A DNA stretch of 64,000 bases from Nectonema munidae (taxonomy: Eukaryota; Nematomorpha; Nectonematoida; Nectonematidae): NCBI GenBank assembly GCA_030549495.1, contig JAUIRK010001056.1, positions 921,501-985,500 of the forward strand, read 5' to 3'. The translations under genes and the position numbers were made by a program. The notes beneath the pieces are model-generated. The model was not told the DNA's origin, did no database searches, and was given only the letters and a program-made list of their open reading frames with translations. This document shows positions 22,711 through 36,500 of the stretch, one piece after another; the first letter of the stretch is position 1; each line of letters starts with the position of its first letter.

Positions 22711-24045
22711 GTAGGTTGATAGGAGGAGTTGAAAGAGCAAACGAAAGGATGATGCAATGTTAAATAGAAAATTTCCTCTTCATCAACTTTCTTTTCTCGC
22801 GAAATTGACAACACTTGTATTACGTGGAATGTTTACCAAAGCCTCCTATTTCTTTGACAAAACTTTTTGCAAGTAAAGAAGTAGGAGCAGCTAGTCGGCT
22901 TTGAAGGTGGACATGAATTTGAAAATTAAAAAATGTATACTACGTTCCACTTCAGGCGGAGTGTTTCAACTTATTCCTTTTTAAATAGATGAATCAAAAC
23001 GTATTGCGATTAGAAACCTCAGTAATGCTCTTATACTACATTTTGATTTTCACTTTCAATAAATGCGTACTTCCCTTTGCGTTTTCCTAACCTCTAGGTT
23101 ATCATCTTTGTTCCTCCTATTTTTCAAAAACTATGCAAAAAATCATGAAAAAAACTTTGCCTTATGAAATATACACTTATTCTCAATATAATTTGTGAAA
23201 ATTGCATAAAATATAAATGTTCGTCATTAATGGCTTACAAAGCTGCTTATATAAGTAAAGTGAAGTATACGAAAACTTTTCCCGTTTATTTCAAATATTC
23301 AGTCCTATCTATGCGTCTTCTGCGCCCTATAACACAGAGAATAATTATAAAATGAATTATGAAAGCTCTAAAAGATGGTAAAAGTTGGGTTAGAAAAGCA
23401 TCGCGAGTAGAATGAGGTTTTCTTCAAGGGTACACGCTTGTCTCCATAGATTTTTGCAGTATATCTAAGACAAATTAGCTTTGGTTAGCTGTGTAGTTGC
23501 TTGAACTATACAAAACCTTTTATTTAACTGGCACGTGTTGCTGATAAACGCATACTCTGTTAAATGAATACTGAATTTGCTAACTAAGTCTGGTTCTTCC
23601 AAACCGAAAGTAAATATTTTAAATCAAAAAGAATGAGAATATGATTCGGCCTTTTTTTTAATCGCAATCATACAAAATTTTGATATCGTGCTCAATACTG
23701 GTTATGTGGGTATGATAGATGGATGATGATGATTTTTGTTAAAAGGAATATTACTTATCTCAGGCATTTGTGTAAATGAAACTATCTTTTCTCAAATGCT
23801 TTTAAATGAAATGCCCAAGGCAGAGAGCAATTATGAAATCTCGTGGCTGTAATTGAATAAAGTGCGAAAGCTAGAAAAACACTACACCACACGAAGTCAA
23901 ATTGAAATGAAATCAAATGGAAAAACTTGCGCTAACAACAATCACCTCTTCGAGAGCAGTAAAAGCAATGCAGGAATTACTATAGATTCCTTTGTGATGT
24001 TAAATCTTCCCCTGCATCCTTTGCTTTTGCTAACTCCCTTTCTCA
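22711..24045. other. Gene-poor stretch
   Basis: No recognisable gene. A slightly GC-richer segment at about 23850-24045 can be read as short protein on the plus strand (KLEKHYTTRSQIEMKSNGKT), but it matches nothing I know and has no convincing splice sites. Confidence 0.3.
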
Positions 24046-24320
24046 ACCGGTTGACGAGCAGAGTCGACTTTATAAGAATATGATCGTCTGCGTTTATCAA
24101 TTCTTTTTAATTCAAATCGTCTGGTTATTGTGGCCCCATTTGGAAACATAAGTAATTTCATCTTCGTCTGCTTTTTTCAATGACTTTGAATATAAATCGT
24201 CTGCGTTTTTTTTAAAAACATAAGTAATTTCATTTTCGTCTGCTTTTTCAATGACTTTGAATATAAATCGTCTGCGTTTTTTTACATATCGTCTGATTTC
24301 TATGGTACTTAATGGGTTAA
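24046..24320. mobile_element. TTAA-family MITE (type B) with internal tandem duplication
   Basis: The left end TCAACCGGTTGACGAGC resembles the intact MITE at 54574; the right end is GGTACTTAATGGGTTAA. Inside, the block aacataagtaatttcat followed by cgtctgctttttcaatgac and tataaatcgtctgcg occurs twice in tandem (about 24150-24217 and 24218-24285). Confidence 0.6.
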
Positions 24321-24329
24321 GTTCGTTTC

Positions 24330-24548
24330 GAATGCGTTAAGCCTTCGGTGCTTCTCAACCTTATTTTGACTCATGCACTGCTTTCACCCTTTATCAAAAT
24401 GTCATTCCCCATTTCCAAGATTGTTGGCTTCTTTCTTATAACTCATTGAGAACCAGAATTTCGAAGATTAATCGTCTGTATTCGTTTTCAATGCAAAGCA
24501 GACGATTTTCATTTCTTGGGACAGTGGTGTTCCATTATTCGTAAGATC
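24330..24548. repeat. hAT-like end next to a partial type A MITE
   Basis: cggtgcttctcaacc near 24349 resembles a hAT terminus. From 24444 the sequence matches the type A MITE (ccagaatttcgaagattaat, aaagcagacgattttcattt, gggacagtggtg) without a clear TTAA at both ends. Confidence 0.4.
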
Positions 24549-24708
24549 GTTACTAGCACTTTTTTAAACAGTAATAAGGAGGAGCTGCTATACCTTTATA
24601 TAGTTTTATTTTTTCCTATGAGTTAACTTTTATCTATGAAAACAAAATTATCTTGCATTTCATTTTTAAACATGCTCATTTCCCCGTAACATTTGGGTCT
24701 TGGGCATA

Positions 24709-24967
24709 TTAACCCTTTCAGGCACAATGGGACAAGAGTTTCCCAAAAATCGTCTGCTTAACCGTTTCCGACATTCGTTTTCCAAAATTTATCCACTGCT
24801 TTCTTTTTCAATGAGTTTTTATATAACTTAAAGCAGACCATTTTTATTCTATGCGACACTGGTGTGCCATTGCCATTGTACACGAGATCGTTGAATTATA
24901 TGAAAACTCATTGAGAAAGAAAGCAGCCGATAGAAAACCAAATAAATTTAACCCCTCAAAGGGTTAA
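24709..24967. mobile_element. TTAA-flanked MITE (type A), compound or extended
   Basis: 259 bp from TTAACCCTTTCAGGCACAATG to CCCCTCAAAGGGTTAA. It is twice the usual length and appears to hold two overlapping family copies: agcagac blocks and ttttcaatgag/ctcattgaga blocks occur in both orientations. Confidence 0.65.
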
Positions 24968-27222
24968 AAATTTTTCCAAAATTCATATAAAATACTTTTC
25001 TGATAAATTGGCCAAAAATAAATGATAGCTAATAAGGTAAGTATCAAATATATTATTACTAAAACTACTTTAAAAATATCATTCGTTCATTTCTTTGAAG
25101 CATATATTAATAGCATACATATATATATTCAGTGTTTTATCAGTCGTTTCCAGTCTTTTTTCCCCATGCCCTCTAAAAAACATCACAGCTTACCTTTATT
25201 AGATAAAAAACATAACGCTACATATTTATGTTAATGATTTTGACACCAAGGTTTAGTCAGAATTATAATTGCATTAATAAAGAATATTGGAAAAGGATTC
25301 TATAGGTAGTTGAATCTCAAAAGTTCGTACACTTTGGGTTTCAAAGAAGACGTTACATAGCGCACCAAGAAAAACATTTCGTTCATAAAAGAAATCTTAT
25401 TTTTGCAGATAATATTTTGAAAGTTAAAAAACGTGTTACTTTTTTCAGTAGAAAAATTTATTTATCAACTTTTTAAGTATATTATTGAAAATGAATATAT
25501 TAAACTAGAAAATAACTAGCGATAGATTTTTTATTTTTGCTACTCTGAAAATTATCTGTTTATTCATATTCTATCTTTTTCAGCTTATCTACGCCCCTTC
25601 TCACTCCACCCAGAGGAGCGCACCGTAAAGTTTGTTAACCAGTGAGTTATATATTGAACTAGCATCATAAAACATGTTAAAGAGACCAATCTGGCTCCTG
25701 AACCATAATTTGTGCGGTACTATGACAAAATCCCCACGAGGACAAAATCAAATGAAGACAAAAGGCTCGCCTTGTTTGTTTCTTTCTTTTACATTTGTTA
25801 TATTGCACATATGGTTCTAGTTACCTTAACTTAATATTATTAATATAATGTCAGCAATAGTGAGTTAATTCACTAAATGCTCCATCTAAACTGTTTACCT
25901 TCACCCCTACCCCCTAAAATACCTAATCTCCTGTCTTAGCTGTTTAGGATGCTTAATGAAAATAGAAGTTTAGCCGAATTGTTTTTGTTTTAACAAGGGT
26001 ATATATTTTTAAATAGTCAATTCAACAAAATCTTCTTACAAAGCGTACATTTTCACGCAACGATAACTTTAAATTTATACCCGAAGATTTTATCGATCAT
26101 CGATTAATTCCATGAGATATTTTGGCGCTGGGTACTTTGTCCTGGTACGAGTTAGTTTAGCATTTATCAGGCCATTCATTATTTGAGCCATATTACACTT
26201 TTGATTCAAAACTTTCGTAATCAATTTTTCCCTTTAAACATTTTAATTTAATACTTCGCTGTAATTTTAGATCTCTAAATATATTCAGAAATTGGATTAG
26301 ACGCGTATCTCTCTAATTTGATTGATTGTTTCTTTATGTACTCTTAAAAGATGCACAAATCATGAATAAAGATCAAGATGAATTATTATCACGTCTTAAT
26401 TAAATAGGCAGCGACTTGGTTCTCACCCAATTTGTGTAGTAGTTGAAATCAATAAAAAATATTTTAAATCATTTGATCGCTATCGAAAGCGTAAACTCTC
26501 ATTTTCCCCTTTACAAGAAGCCTGACTTCTTCATCCATAATTGTTTTTAGCATCAACCATATTTTTATTTCGATACACTTTGTTAATTTTCCACTTGTAT
26601 AAAATTAATCACATCCCTTTATTTTCTTCTCCATTGCTTCCTCTATCCTTCAATCAATAAAGGCTTTCTGTTTGATGAAAATGGCGGCACTTCTTATCAT
26701 AGTCGTAGCATAGGAGTGACCAGCTCCTCCTGATTAGTAGCTCCTTCTGACAAACGCTGCCTTTTAAATTTCAGAAACGAAGAGAAGTGTGATGTTAGAC
26801 CTACTTAGGGAAGACAGTCAAAATTTCTCTTGAAATAAAATTTACATTTGAAAACACATTCATTGTATAAATTTTATTGCTATATTTCATTCAAAATTAA
26901 ATTTCAATTATTTTACTACATAAAGTAAAGGTGGACTGACTAAATGTTCGAACTAACTAACTATCTATGTCCGGTATTCACGGTGCTCGCGTTTATATTA
27001 AATTAATTTGAATGAAGATTGAATTTTATCCAATCAGATGCGAGATTTTTGCGAAGCTCATTTGAATAGCCAACATTTTATTCAAGTAATCTTCAGAATA
27101 AAGTCTTCTTCTTTTTCTTTAGCTTCATTTTTCGATGTTTTGACCAGCTTTCTCTATTAACTGAAAGATTAACTTTATTGACTGTTCGCTCTGAATTTGT
27201 TTGTCATTCACTCAAACCTGTA
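24968..27222. other. Gene-poor stretch
   Basis: AT-rich DNA without supported genes. 25720-26160 contains gacaaaatccccacgagg and tactttgtcctggtacg, which look like the two ends of an old repeat related to sequence near 20.4 kb. Confidence 0.3.
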
Positions 27223-27354
27223 TTAACCCATTTAAGACCAAGCAAACAGACGATATCTAAAAAAACGCAGACGATTTATATTCAAAGTTATAAAGCAGAC
27301 CAAGATGAAATTACTTATGTTCCAAAATAGGAACATTGGTCGTAAATGGGTTAA
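27223..27354. mobile_element. TTAA-flanked MITE (type B)
   Basis: 132 bp with termini TTAACCCATTTAAGACCAAG and CATTGGTCGTAAATGGGTTAA. It contains cagacgat twice and the ttccaaaataggaa block, in the opposite orientation to the 17.8-kb copy. Confidence 0.8.
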
Positions 27355-28873
27355 GAGTGATCTATTGATTAAGGCCGAATAGACTCAATGAGTATTGATT
27401 GGGAAGAATTCAAACTTGTTAAAGAACAGTCCTCGTCAAATAGAGATGGTCGTTATACAGGGCTGACTGTAATTTGTTCAATTATAACGTGATTTGATTG
27501 GTTAAAATTTAAAAATTATTCACAATTTTTATTCTATCACATCAAAAAGTTTCCGTAATCCTACGTTCCTTGACAAAATAGGCCATAAATTTTCAAATAT
27601 GTAATATTGTTATAAACTACAAAAATTAAAGTTAGCATACTAACTGACTTACGAAATACGAGGACTTTTAAAAACTACCTGATTAATTATTTTGGTAGCG
27701 TAGCCATTTGCAGGATGAATAAAGCGCAAAGCCTATGGCGCCCCAAGTTATAAGGACGGAGTCTCAAAATGAGCTAAAATTATCAATTAATCTCACCCCA
27801 TTGTATTTTTAGGGGGAGAAAGACGGGAGAGATATTGCTTGGATTTAAGGAGTGTTCAACCACTGCACACTCAAGTAGAGTAGGCACAACTTTGTTAATA
27901 ATACGTTGCACATGTCCTTATGTAACGGAATGAACCGTGAAAAGAAATTAAACTTTCTGTAGTCAATGATCTTAGGCATAAAACCGTTAAAAAGGACTTT
28001 GATTGTGAAAGTATTTGGAAAAGGTGTGTTTTTTGCTCATTTTCATAACTTTGTTCGATTCTTATAAAAGATTATCGAAGAGTGATAAATGTCGTTAAAT
28101 TAAGAGCCACTTAGTCATGAATAAATATCAAGATGAATTATCACGTCTTAACTAATAGGCAGTGACTTAGTTCTTCCACAATTTGTGACATTGCCATCCT
28201 CATAAGAGGAGTTGTCATCATTACCTCTCGCTGGAGGATTTTGATGTTTTCCGCCATGTGTTGTCAGAAATTTTTCTTTTACAACAGGATAGTTCACTTT
28301 TTTAATGACATAAAAGAATTTTTCGTGTTTAATCCGATTTTAAGTATAGAATATGAGATAGTTTGCCTATTTATAGTCAATAATAATGATTAATGTATTT
28401 TGAGACCATTTTTCTAATACACAACCTAATTTAAACCCTATAAATATTTTAAAATGTGAAATTAAATTTAATTCCAGTTTTTTTTTATAAAAATTGTACA
28501 AAGTAAAAAGGAAAAATATAATAAGCAAATAAAAAATGGCAGGCGATTTTCATTTTTGGAACACTCGTGTCACACTAGTCCTCAAAGCTTTAATTTTAAA
28601 ACTTAATAATGATTTTTGCTATTACTTACATCAAGGCAATTAAGAATAAAAAATGAAATGTAAAATCCATTTAAAAATGTTTAGAAAGCAAAAAAAGTTA
28701 TTTGCCTACAGTTATAAAATAAGTAAAAACTCATACGTGCATAAACATGTTCGCATGTTGAGAACCCTGCTCTAATTATTTTGTCTTTTTCAAATGGCTG
28801 GACGACGGAAGGCGTGGAGTTAGGTAGATCACTGCATGTTTATTCATTTCAAGAATCTCTTGCCTAGAATTAC
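27355..28873. other. Gene-poor stretch
   Basis: No gene recognised. A partial type A MITE end lies near 28540-28592 (ggcaggcgattttcattttt, actagtcctcaaagc). aatagatatc-like filler and AT-rich DNA make up the rest. Confidence 0.3.
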
Positions 28874-28996
28874 TCCATATGGTAGAGAATCTCAATTGAC
28901 ATATTTGCATTTCGAAAAAAATCTTCCTCATTCGACTGCTTTTGGGGAGTATTCCAGCTTGCCAACTCTTTAGAGTCGCCATGGAGGATTTTCCAG
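28874..28996 (-). CDS. Candidate internal exon of an unidentified protein
   Basis: On the minus strand a 3' splice site (attttcaattaaaaaag) at 28997-28998 and a donor ATGGA|GTAATT at 28874 frame 123 bp. One phase reads WKILHGDSKELASWNTPQKQ then SNEEDFFRNANMSIEILYHM. The composition looks like real protein and is GC-richer than the surroundings. The same donor context (GGA|GTAATT) is used by EAPP exon 1. I do not recognise the protein and see no partner exon nearby, and a second frame is also open here. It may be a lone exon, a pseudogene or chance. Confidence 0.25.
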
Positions 28997-29668
28997 CTTT
29001 TTTAATTGAAAATCGGCTTCGCTAATTAATTAATTAATTAAGTTGTTTTGTGGCGTTCGCACCCATCCTTTCGGATATCGTGGCCCGCCCGGAATGCCGA
29101 GTCCAAGTCTAACACCTATCGGCCCTTGTTACAAAAGAATAGCTATACCTTGTTATATATATTATTTTACAAGAATTTATGTGACAATATATAAATACAA
29201 CTGAGTGAAAGATACAATCCTAACGCGAACGCTCCCAATTTGGGAAACAAACGTACTGTCTAGTGATAGCTTGATTACTAACTATGTAGAATCGCGTCGC
29301 TAGAGCACTAGGCCTCGCTAACTTGCTATATATCATCTTATTGCTTCCAATAGTATTGATATTTTTTTGAAGAAAGTGAATTATATATATAATGTTTATA
29401 AGTTATATGCATCATAAACGAATACTATTTTATTACAAGTTAAAAATAGTTAGATATATTCATCAGCCAAAAGGTGGGAAGAAGCCCCCCTCCTCCCCTC
29501 CCCCTAAAAAGTTTTGGCCAGCACAATTAAAAAAATTTGTTAAAAAAGTCCATATTTAATTCTATATAACAATATTTAAAACACTTCGCCTTGATTCAGG
29601 GTGCGGGCTTAGCTTTAGTTAATAAAGTTTAGTTTTACCATTGCACATCTTATAAAAAGGGGTATGAG

Positions 29669-29987
29669 CAGTGCCCGCGCTACCTATATAATTTTAGGGC
29701 ACGTGCCCCCCCCCCCCCCCTGTATTAATCTTTGCCCCCCCCCCCCCCTAAAATTTTTGGTTTTGCCCCATGCACTTTTTAAAGGAAAAATAAATAAGCA
29801 AAAATTGTACACAATAATCTTATATAAATGCTGGTGTATGTGTATGTATAATATGAGATTTCTATAGGTTTTTATACAGAAGAACTTCATGCTTTTCAGC
29901 AAAGTAATATAGGAAATAAATTTTTTGCAAATGTGTTTCTTTGCCCCATTTCAGCCCCCTTGAAATTTAGCTTTAGCGCGGGCACTG
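29669..29987. mobile_element. Non-autonomous hAT element with perfect TSD and long C runs
   Basis: 319 bp with terminal inverted repeats CAGTGCCCGCGCTA / TAGCGCGGGCACTG and a perfect 8-bp target duplication GGTATGAG (29661-29668 and 29988-29995). Subterminal poly-C runs (about 20 and 16) sit near the left end. The right flank is the start of a SINE, so it inserted at or close to the SINE 5' end. Confidence 0.85.
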
Positions 29988-29989
29988 GG

Positions 29990-30135
29990 TATGAGTAAGG
30001 TTGGTTAGATTCTGGATTCGATAACTCAAGGTCTTGGGTTCGATACCACATCAAGCTTCCTTTCCTCATAGTTTGATACAAGCGAAGCAATGTGTCTTCG
30101 ATGAAATCAGCCGACGGTACCTTTACCTTTGTATT
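29990..30135 (+). repeat. tRNA-derived SINE (copy 1)
   Basis: A tRNA-like head contains ggttggttagattctgg and a pol III B box (GGTTCGATACC). A conserved body follows (ctcatagtttgatacaagcg, gcaatgtgtcttcgatgaa, cggtacctttacct). Four more copies in the window share this order. Confidence 0.75.
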
Positions 30136-30443
30136 TTTATTGCTATCCACTTATCTTCAGTCAGTGTTAAGATGCTTCAATTGAATTTATTTTTATTTTT
30201 TAACGATAAAACGATTTAAGTCTATTAAAAATAGATACTCTATTTTCACATCAGTGACTACTCCTTTAGTTTAACCCCGGACTTTTGAAAATCCATGTGA
30301 GCTGAATGAAATTTCAAAAAGCAATTGGTAAAATCATTTTTATAGAAAACCAGTTCTGAAAGTTTCTTTATTAATTAAAATTTCACAAGCAATTTTTTGC
30401 ATTACACTTTTACTTTTTTGTATTTTAGTAACATATAGCGGGC

Positions 30444-30541
30444 ATGGATAATGACAATATTTCAAAGAAAGTTTTACCCAGCTACGACGAGATTTATTGC
30501 ATGCAAGACTTGAGTGATGATGACGACGATTTTCAAACGGA
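30444..30541 (+). CDS. EAPP: EAPP exon 1
   Basis: Start codon plus 32 codons and two extra bases. It ends at donor ACGGA|GTAATT in a Asp-rich run. A tattttag acceptor ends at 30428, so a 5' UTR intron is possible. Confidence 0.85.
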
Positions 30542-33500
30542 GTAATTTTTAATTAATATTTTTTATCAACTTATCATTTAGATCAGAGATACTTAATCCA
30601 ATGGAGATTTTGTGGGGGCCTGATCACTTTTTGGCATCATAATCAAGTTTAACGTAAATACTCGTGTTTAATCCGCTAATAGTGATAATCCCCCTCCCAA
30701 GTATATAGTTGCTATTATTTTCAGGAACACACACAGTATGTGTGGATAATCCAAACTTTAGAGAAACATTGAGCTAAATAAAAAGTTCATTATATAATAA
30801 TATTATAAGATGAAAAGAATTAAGGAATGCATTAAAGAAATGGGTTTCAAGGGATTAATCTATATATGCTGGTGGCATGCGTTTTCCTAATTTTTGTTCA
30901 CACACATTTCCTTTTCAACTGTTTTTCATAACTTAAATTTTGTTTAAGTAGATAACTCTCTTGAGGGTTATATATTCCCTCTTTCTGACTTCGCAATTTT
31001 TGATTTATTTTTTGTCATATCACCTCTTATTACTTTCTTCTTTTAAACCACTATTTTCTGAGCCGGTGCAAAGTAAAAAATTCGGCTTTAAATCGCAAAA
31101 TTTGTTGGCAGCCTATAAAAAATAGCATTAATATCCGATTTGTTTTTAACCCACTCTTCTTTTGAATAGAATTAAATTGAGATTACTGAAGTTGTCTGCG
31201 TTCCCTTTGAAAAGATTGGTATTAAATAGTTTAAATTAAAATGTTTTATTCTTACTAAATAATTATAGTGAACTTTACTGACAAGTTCTCACCATATTGC
31301 ATTGCGTTCTTTTCTTTCACATTTGAAATGATTTTGAAAGGAATTTCAGATTTTTACTCTCTTACTTAAAGTTAGTTCACGCCTGCCTATCTTCCTCACC
31401 ACTATTTGCGGCACAAAAGTAAATTTCTAGTGGGAGGGGGGACGGGGAGTGGGGTTGTTTCTGTCTTCAAAGAAAAAAGATAGCGCCCCTTCTGACTATT
31501 CCAGAGATCAAATCCTTTCCAGTTTCTCGCCTTATACTTCTGCATTCGATCAATTATGAATATTAACCCATTTAAGGCCAAGCAAAGCAGACGATATCTA
31601 AAAAACGCAGACGATTTGTATTCAAAGTCATTGAAAAAAGCAGACGAAGGTGAAATTACTTATGTTCCAAAATAGAAACATTGGCCGTAAATGGGTTAAT
31701 ACAAACTATTTGTATTAGAAATTTTTTATAGTTTTGACCAATCATTTCTGCGCATTCATGAGCATTGACAGTTGATAAAATAGCATTTATACACGTGCAA
31801 ACAATGATAAACATATGTCCGAAGTTTTTAAAAATATATACGCCAAGTTGTAAATTTGATTTTTAGTGATCGGCTTGAAGCTAACATCACTAGAGCTGGT
31901 AGCTCAAATCAGTGACGTATCAAGACCTATTTTAACAACCTATTTCATTCCATCTTTGTTTTTAACTGACACAAATGATTTCTTAATTGTGGACCACAAT
32001 TTTTAAGACTAATCGTAAGCTTTCTTTTTTATTGAAATTAAAATTTAAAACGACCGATTTTCATTTCTAGGCACAATGGTGTTAGACTGGTCCCCAAAAC
32101 TTTATTGATGTGGAGGGGAAACTTTTAAGGGGGAGGTATCAATTTTACAGGGAAAAATATAGATTAAGTTAATTATGATGCATCCTGAGTAACGCATTTA
32201 CTGTTCGTCACTTTTATTTTTCCATAGTAAAAGTGTCAATTTTATGTTAATACATCGTTTTGATATTGACTGCATTTTAAGTTGTCAAGACATGCAGTTG
32301 TCCGTTCGCATTGGCGTTATTTTGTATTCCCAGCGTCCTGTGAATTTTGAGAACCGGAAATAACAGCTACGGTAAACTTCTGACAACTCAAAGTCCTGGC
32401 GACAACTTTTCAAATTGCTTCGAGTTAAACAAAGCTGCAGTGTATTTTAGAACGATGTTCCAAATTTTGTTAAATGCTATGTGATACTGCCCATGCGCAA
32501 ACTACATATCATATATCAATTGCATAGCGTGCAAGTAAATCCGATTTGTTCGAGGTTTCGAGAAGCGAGGTACGCCTGTATATCACATTAATTTTATTCT
32601 TCATTTCACTCAAATTGCTTTCCGTGAATAAGATCTTCTTAAGTCAATATTTTAGTATTTTTGCGCCGTTACCTTTTTGTCATCCTTTAAAATACGTTTT
32701 TCAAATCAATTTGCTTTCTTAAATATAGATAGGTGTTTAGCCTGTGAAGATTAGAGTTGTTATGTTTGTAAAAATAGTTGATAAATTTATTATATATTTT
32801 TGTCTATAATACTGTAAATCTTGAAATTTTGCCGGTATTCTTATTTTCTCGATATTCACAAATATATTAATCTGAAACTTCTGCAGAGAAAAATAAGTAT
32901 AACATATGAAGATAGTTTGAAAATTTGCTCGCTAACCCGACACTACGCAAACTTTTTTAACTCTCAAATCGCAAAAATCTAACTTCCTCTAAAATTTCTT
33001 GAAATAAATGTATATGTATCTATGTTGGCGAATAATGTATTAATGTTCTGCATACATAATATATTTCACACGTGCATATTCTTATACTTAATTTTCTTTT
33101 GTTTGTATGTCTGTTCCTTCCCGCTATGAATCAGATAAATGTTACAGAAATGGAAGTGGTCTTCAGTGTTTCTCAACGTGGTCCCTCAGGCCCACAAGTG
33201 GGTTTTTAAAGTTTGAAAATGGGCCTGAATATTTTTTTGGGCTTAAGGTGGGCCTCAAGAATATTACATTAGGTTTAAAAATTTTGGTTTTTTCAGTGAT
33301 TTAAAATTTTGTAATTGCTCTTTAGGGTTTATTTATTTATTTAGAGATGTGATTTTTCAATACATTACAAACACACTTATTCATAAGCCATTTTATGGTA
33401 AAGGGATAATAATAAACATGGAAAAAAACTATTACTTTTGTGAGCTTATTATTTTCCTCCTGCAATTGTCATGAGTCTTGTGTTTGAATAATTTTCCTCA

Positions 33501-36500
33501 TCACTTACTCTCTTCCACTTTATCTCTTTCTTTCACTTTCTTTCTCTCTCTCTCTCTCCCCCATTGCGTTTCTCTTAAAAAGTTAAGTGGGCCTGAGATT
33601 TTTTTTGCACTAAAAATGGGCTTGGAAAGAAAAAAGGTTGAGAAACACTGGACTCTAAATAATGGCCTTGTTGACACAACCTTACCAATTAAATGCAATC
33701 TTTTTTGTATATTTTTTCCCTTATCTCAACTATCTTTTATATGTTATAATAATTTGTAAGCTTTTTTTCCCTCTCTTTTTTTAATTTAAAATTTACAAAT
33801 AAATTTCTTTCTTTCTTTTTTTACCATTATCATAATTGCGGCGAATAACTAGCGTCAATACTCTTAAAAACAAATTCACAAAAACTGTGATTAACCATCT
33901 TAGCATAATTCGAGGATATAGCGGCTGAAAGTGCTTTGATATCTCGAACCCACCAACGATTATCATAGAATTGAATTTAGTTTTGATTCAATTCCCTTTT
34001 TAGTGTGAATATATTTGAGCTAAACAAATTGTAAGCTGTTTTTGATTGACCTTAAGCCTTAAAAAATAAGTTATCATTATTGCCACAAACTTTACAAAAG
34101 ATTATCTTGATCTCTCTAACAGACTCTGATAACTGCATTCATATTTAAACTTGAAACAGTGAAGAATTTTCTGATAATAATAAATGATAATAGTATTGCT
34201 ATTATTCGAAATCCTTGCTGACTTATTGATTTTAATGCAAAATATTTATTCATTCTCAGCTTCTCCTCACAACGCATATATATATGAGATATAAAAATCA
34301 ATTAAATTTTTATGCCTTCTTCCAAGTACATCTTCTCCTCCATTCGTTTCTGCATACAACAAGACTGTAAAATTTTCACGAAGTCTTGCATAAATTTGTC
34401 AGTTTGTTGTGTCAAATCATTTTTTATTTTAATTCCTCACTAAATACTATCTAACATAGTGTTTGCATACATTTTCCTACTCAACACCCGCTTAGACGAG
34501 ATTATTATTTTATCAAAAAAAAATTTCAAAATGAAATTCTGAGTATGAAATGAGATACAAACTAAACTCCAAACAATCATACTAACAACATCACAATAGA
34601 TCAACGTAATCTTTTTTTCTATGAATTTGAAACCTGGGATCACGCGTTAAAGGCTGCTCTTTAAATAGAAAATTGTTTAATTTAGCTGAAAGCTATTTTC
34701 AATTTTTTTTATAATACAAAAAGACATAATAGATTATACTCAAACTATCTTAATAATCTTTGTTGAGAATACATACCTGTCAACCAGTGGTGGATTAGGA
34801 GAACGCGGGGCCTTACATCAAAGTGTTTATTTATTGGGCATTTCTTAATGAGTATATAGCATAAATTGTGCTGGTTTATATTTCATTTTATCCTTTATTT
34901 TATTTTTTTTTGTTTTTTTTCTCATTTGTTAGTTATGATGACTTAATCTTTTGCTTTTCTCAACTATGAAAATGTTATATCTCAATTATGTAATTGCTTA
35001 TCTATCTCTGAGTGATTCTATAAGCGGGTTTATTTTACCTTTTGAATTACTCTCATACCAAGCTGGCAAAGATGTTTTTTTTCCATCAATATTAATTTCA
35101 ATTTTGTATTTTTGATATGTAAATAAATCTCTGGCTCTCTCTCTCTCCCTCTGTTGTGGGCGTATATGATTTAATGAAACCCCTAGCCCCCCTAAGTATA
35201 GATCCTCGGCTTTATGATCTGTCTAAAAAAAGGTTATTTTATAAAGCACTGTATAATATACAAGTATTAATTATTGCGTATGTTGTTCATAGCAAAAAAC
35301 TAAAATAACAGAGTAAAACGCTTACTCATTTATTTAATGTAGAAATACTTTAATACAAAAAAGTTACAAATCCACATGAATTTGCACTATTGTAATTATT
35401 ATTTGCGAGTTACAAATGAACTTTTCTAGAAGCAACCTTGTCAATGATCGAGGAAAAGTCAATCGACTGCATGAGTCTACTTTCAATGCACATAAGTGAC
35501 AGGGCGTTGAGTCTGTCTTGGCCCGTGGTTCATCGTAATGTATTTTTAATGCGTTCCAAGCTTATCATTAGACAGAGGTAAATTCTTAAAACAAGAGATA
35601 CATTTGGGAAAGCATTCAACAAATCATGATTCATCACAAATTTATGCATTTGTAGTTCAATTCTTTTAATAGAATCTGCTGATAACACCTTAGATTTAGA
35701 CAATAACGCTGAAAAAGGAATGAAAATGCACTCACCAGACGATAGATGTGGACACGCAATTGCTTTTCATTGTAAGAGGCTAAAATCATTAGGAACCCAA
35801 ACCTCTCAGTCATGACACCGTAAGCAACTTTTCTCTGGTTAAATGATAAAGTCAGTTTGTCAATTATATTCAATTACTTTGAATTTTTGACTATGGCGAT
35901 ATTTCAACTTTGAGAGCGTCTCTAATGCCCAATTTTCTGCTACGCTTAATATCGCGTTTGTTCGTTTTTTTTGTATTCACACTCGTAGAGCCTTTTACTT
36001 TTGTACTCAAACTATTCAAATTTTGTTCTTAAGGAATTGATAAAGTTACACCAGCATCTGAGTCGCCACGTTGAAATCAATATGTGAGGACTGTAGAGCT
36101 TTACTTGTGATGTCCTAGCAATCCTATTTCCAGATATGTCATTTTAGAAGACAGCAATTCTGCCTACAAACGTGCTTCTGCTTTTTGGTTACATCTTCAC
36201 GCATACTCACTAGAACAGCCTTGATAACTAAGTGTGCAGACTATTGTGTATCTGAGAGTCGTTTTAATGTTGGTATATCTAGCGGCTTCAAACTTATCAT
36301 GAGAAGATTCTATCGATGCTTTGAAGCTGAGACAAAGACATATAATTATTGTACAATATCAAAAAAAGAAACGGCCTCAGCACAACAGGTAACTGCACGT
36401 TGAGCCCACGAGGTTCAGCGAATGCGCAGAGCATGGTATATATTCTGCAAGACTATTGGTTTGCGTATTACTGCCTGCATGCCTATATATTTCCCACTCA

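Noticed and set aside
29035-29115. GC-rich block cccatcctttcggatatcgt
   Set aside because: Considered as an exon or RNA gene; no frame, splice sites or fold supported it. Possibly an old repeat end.
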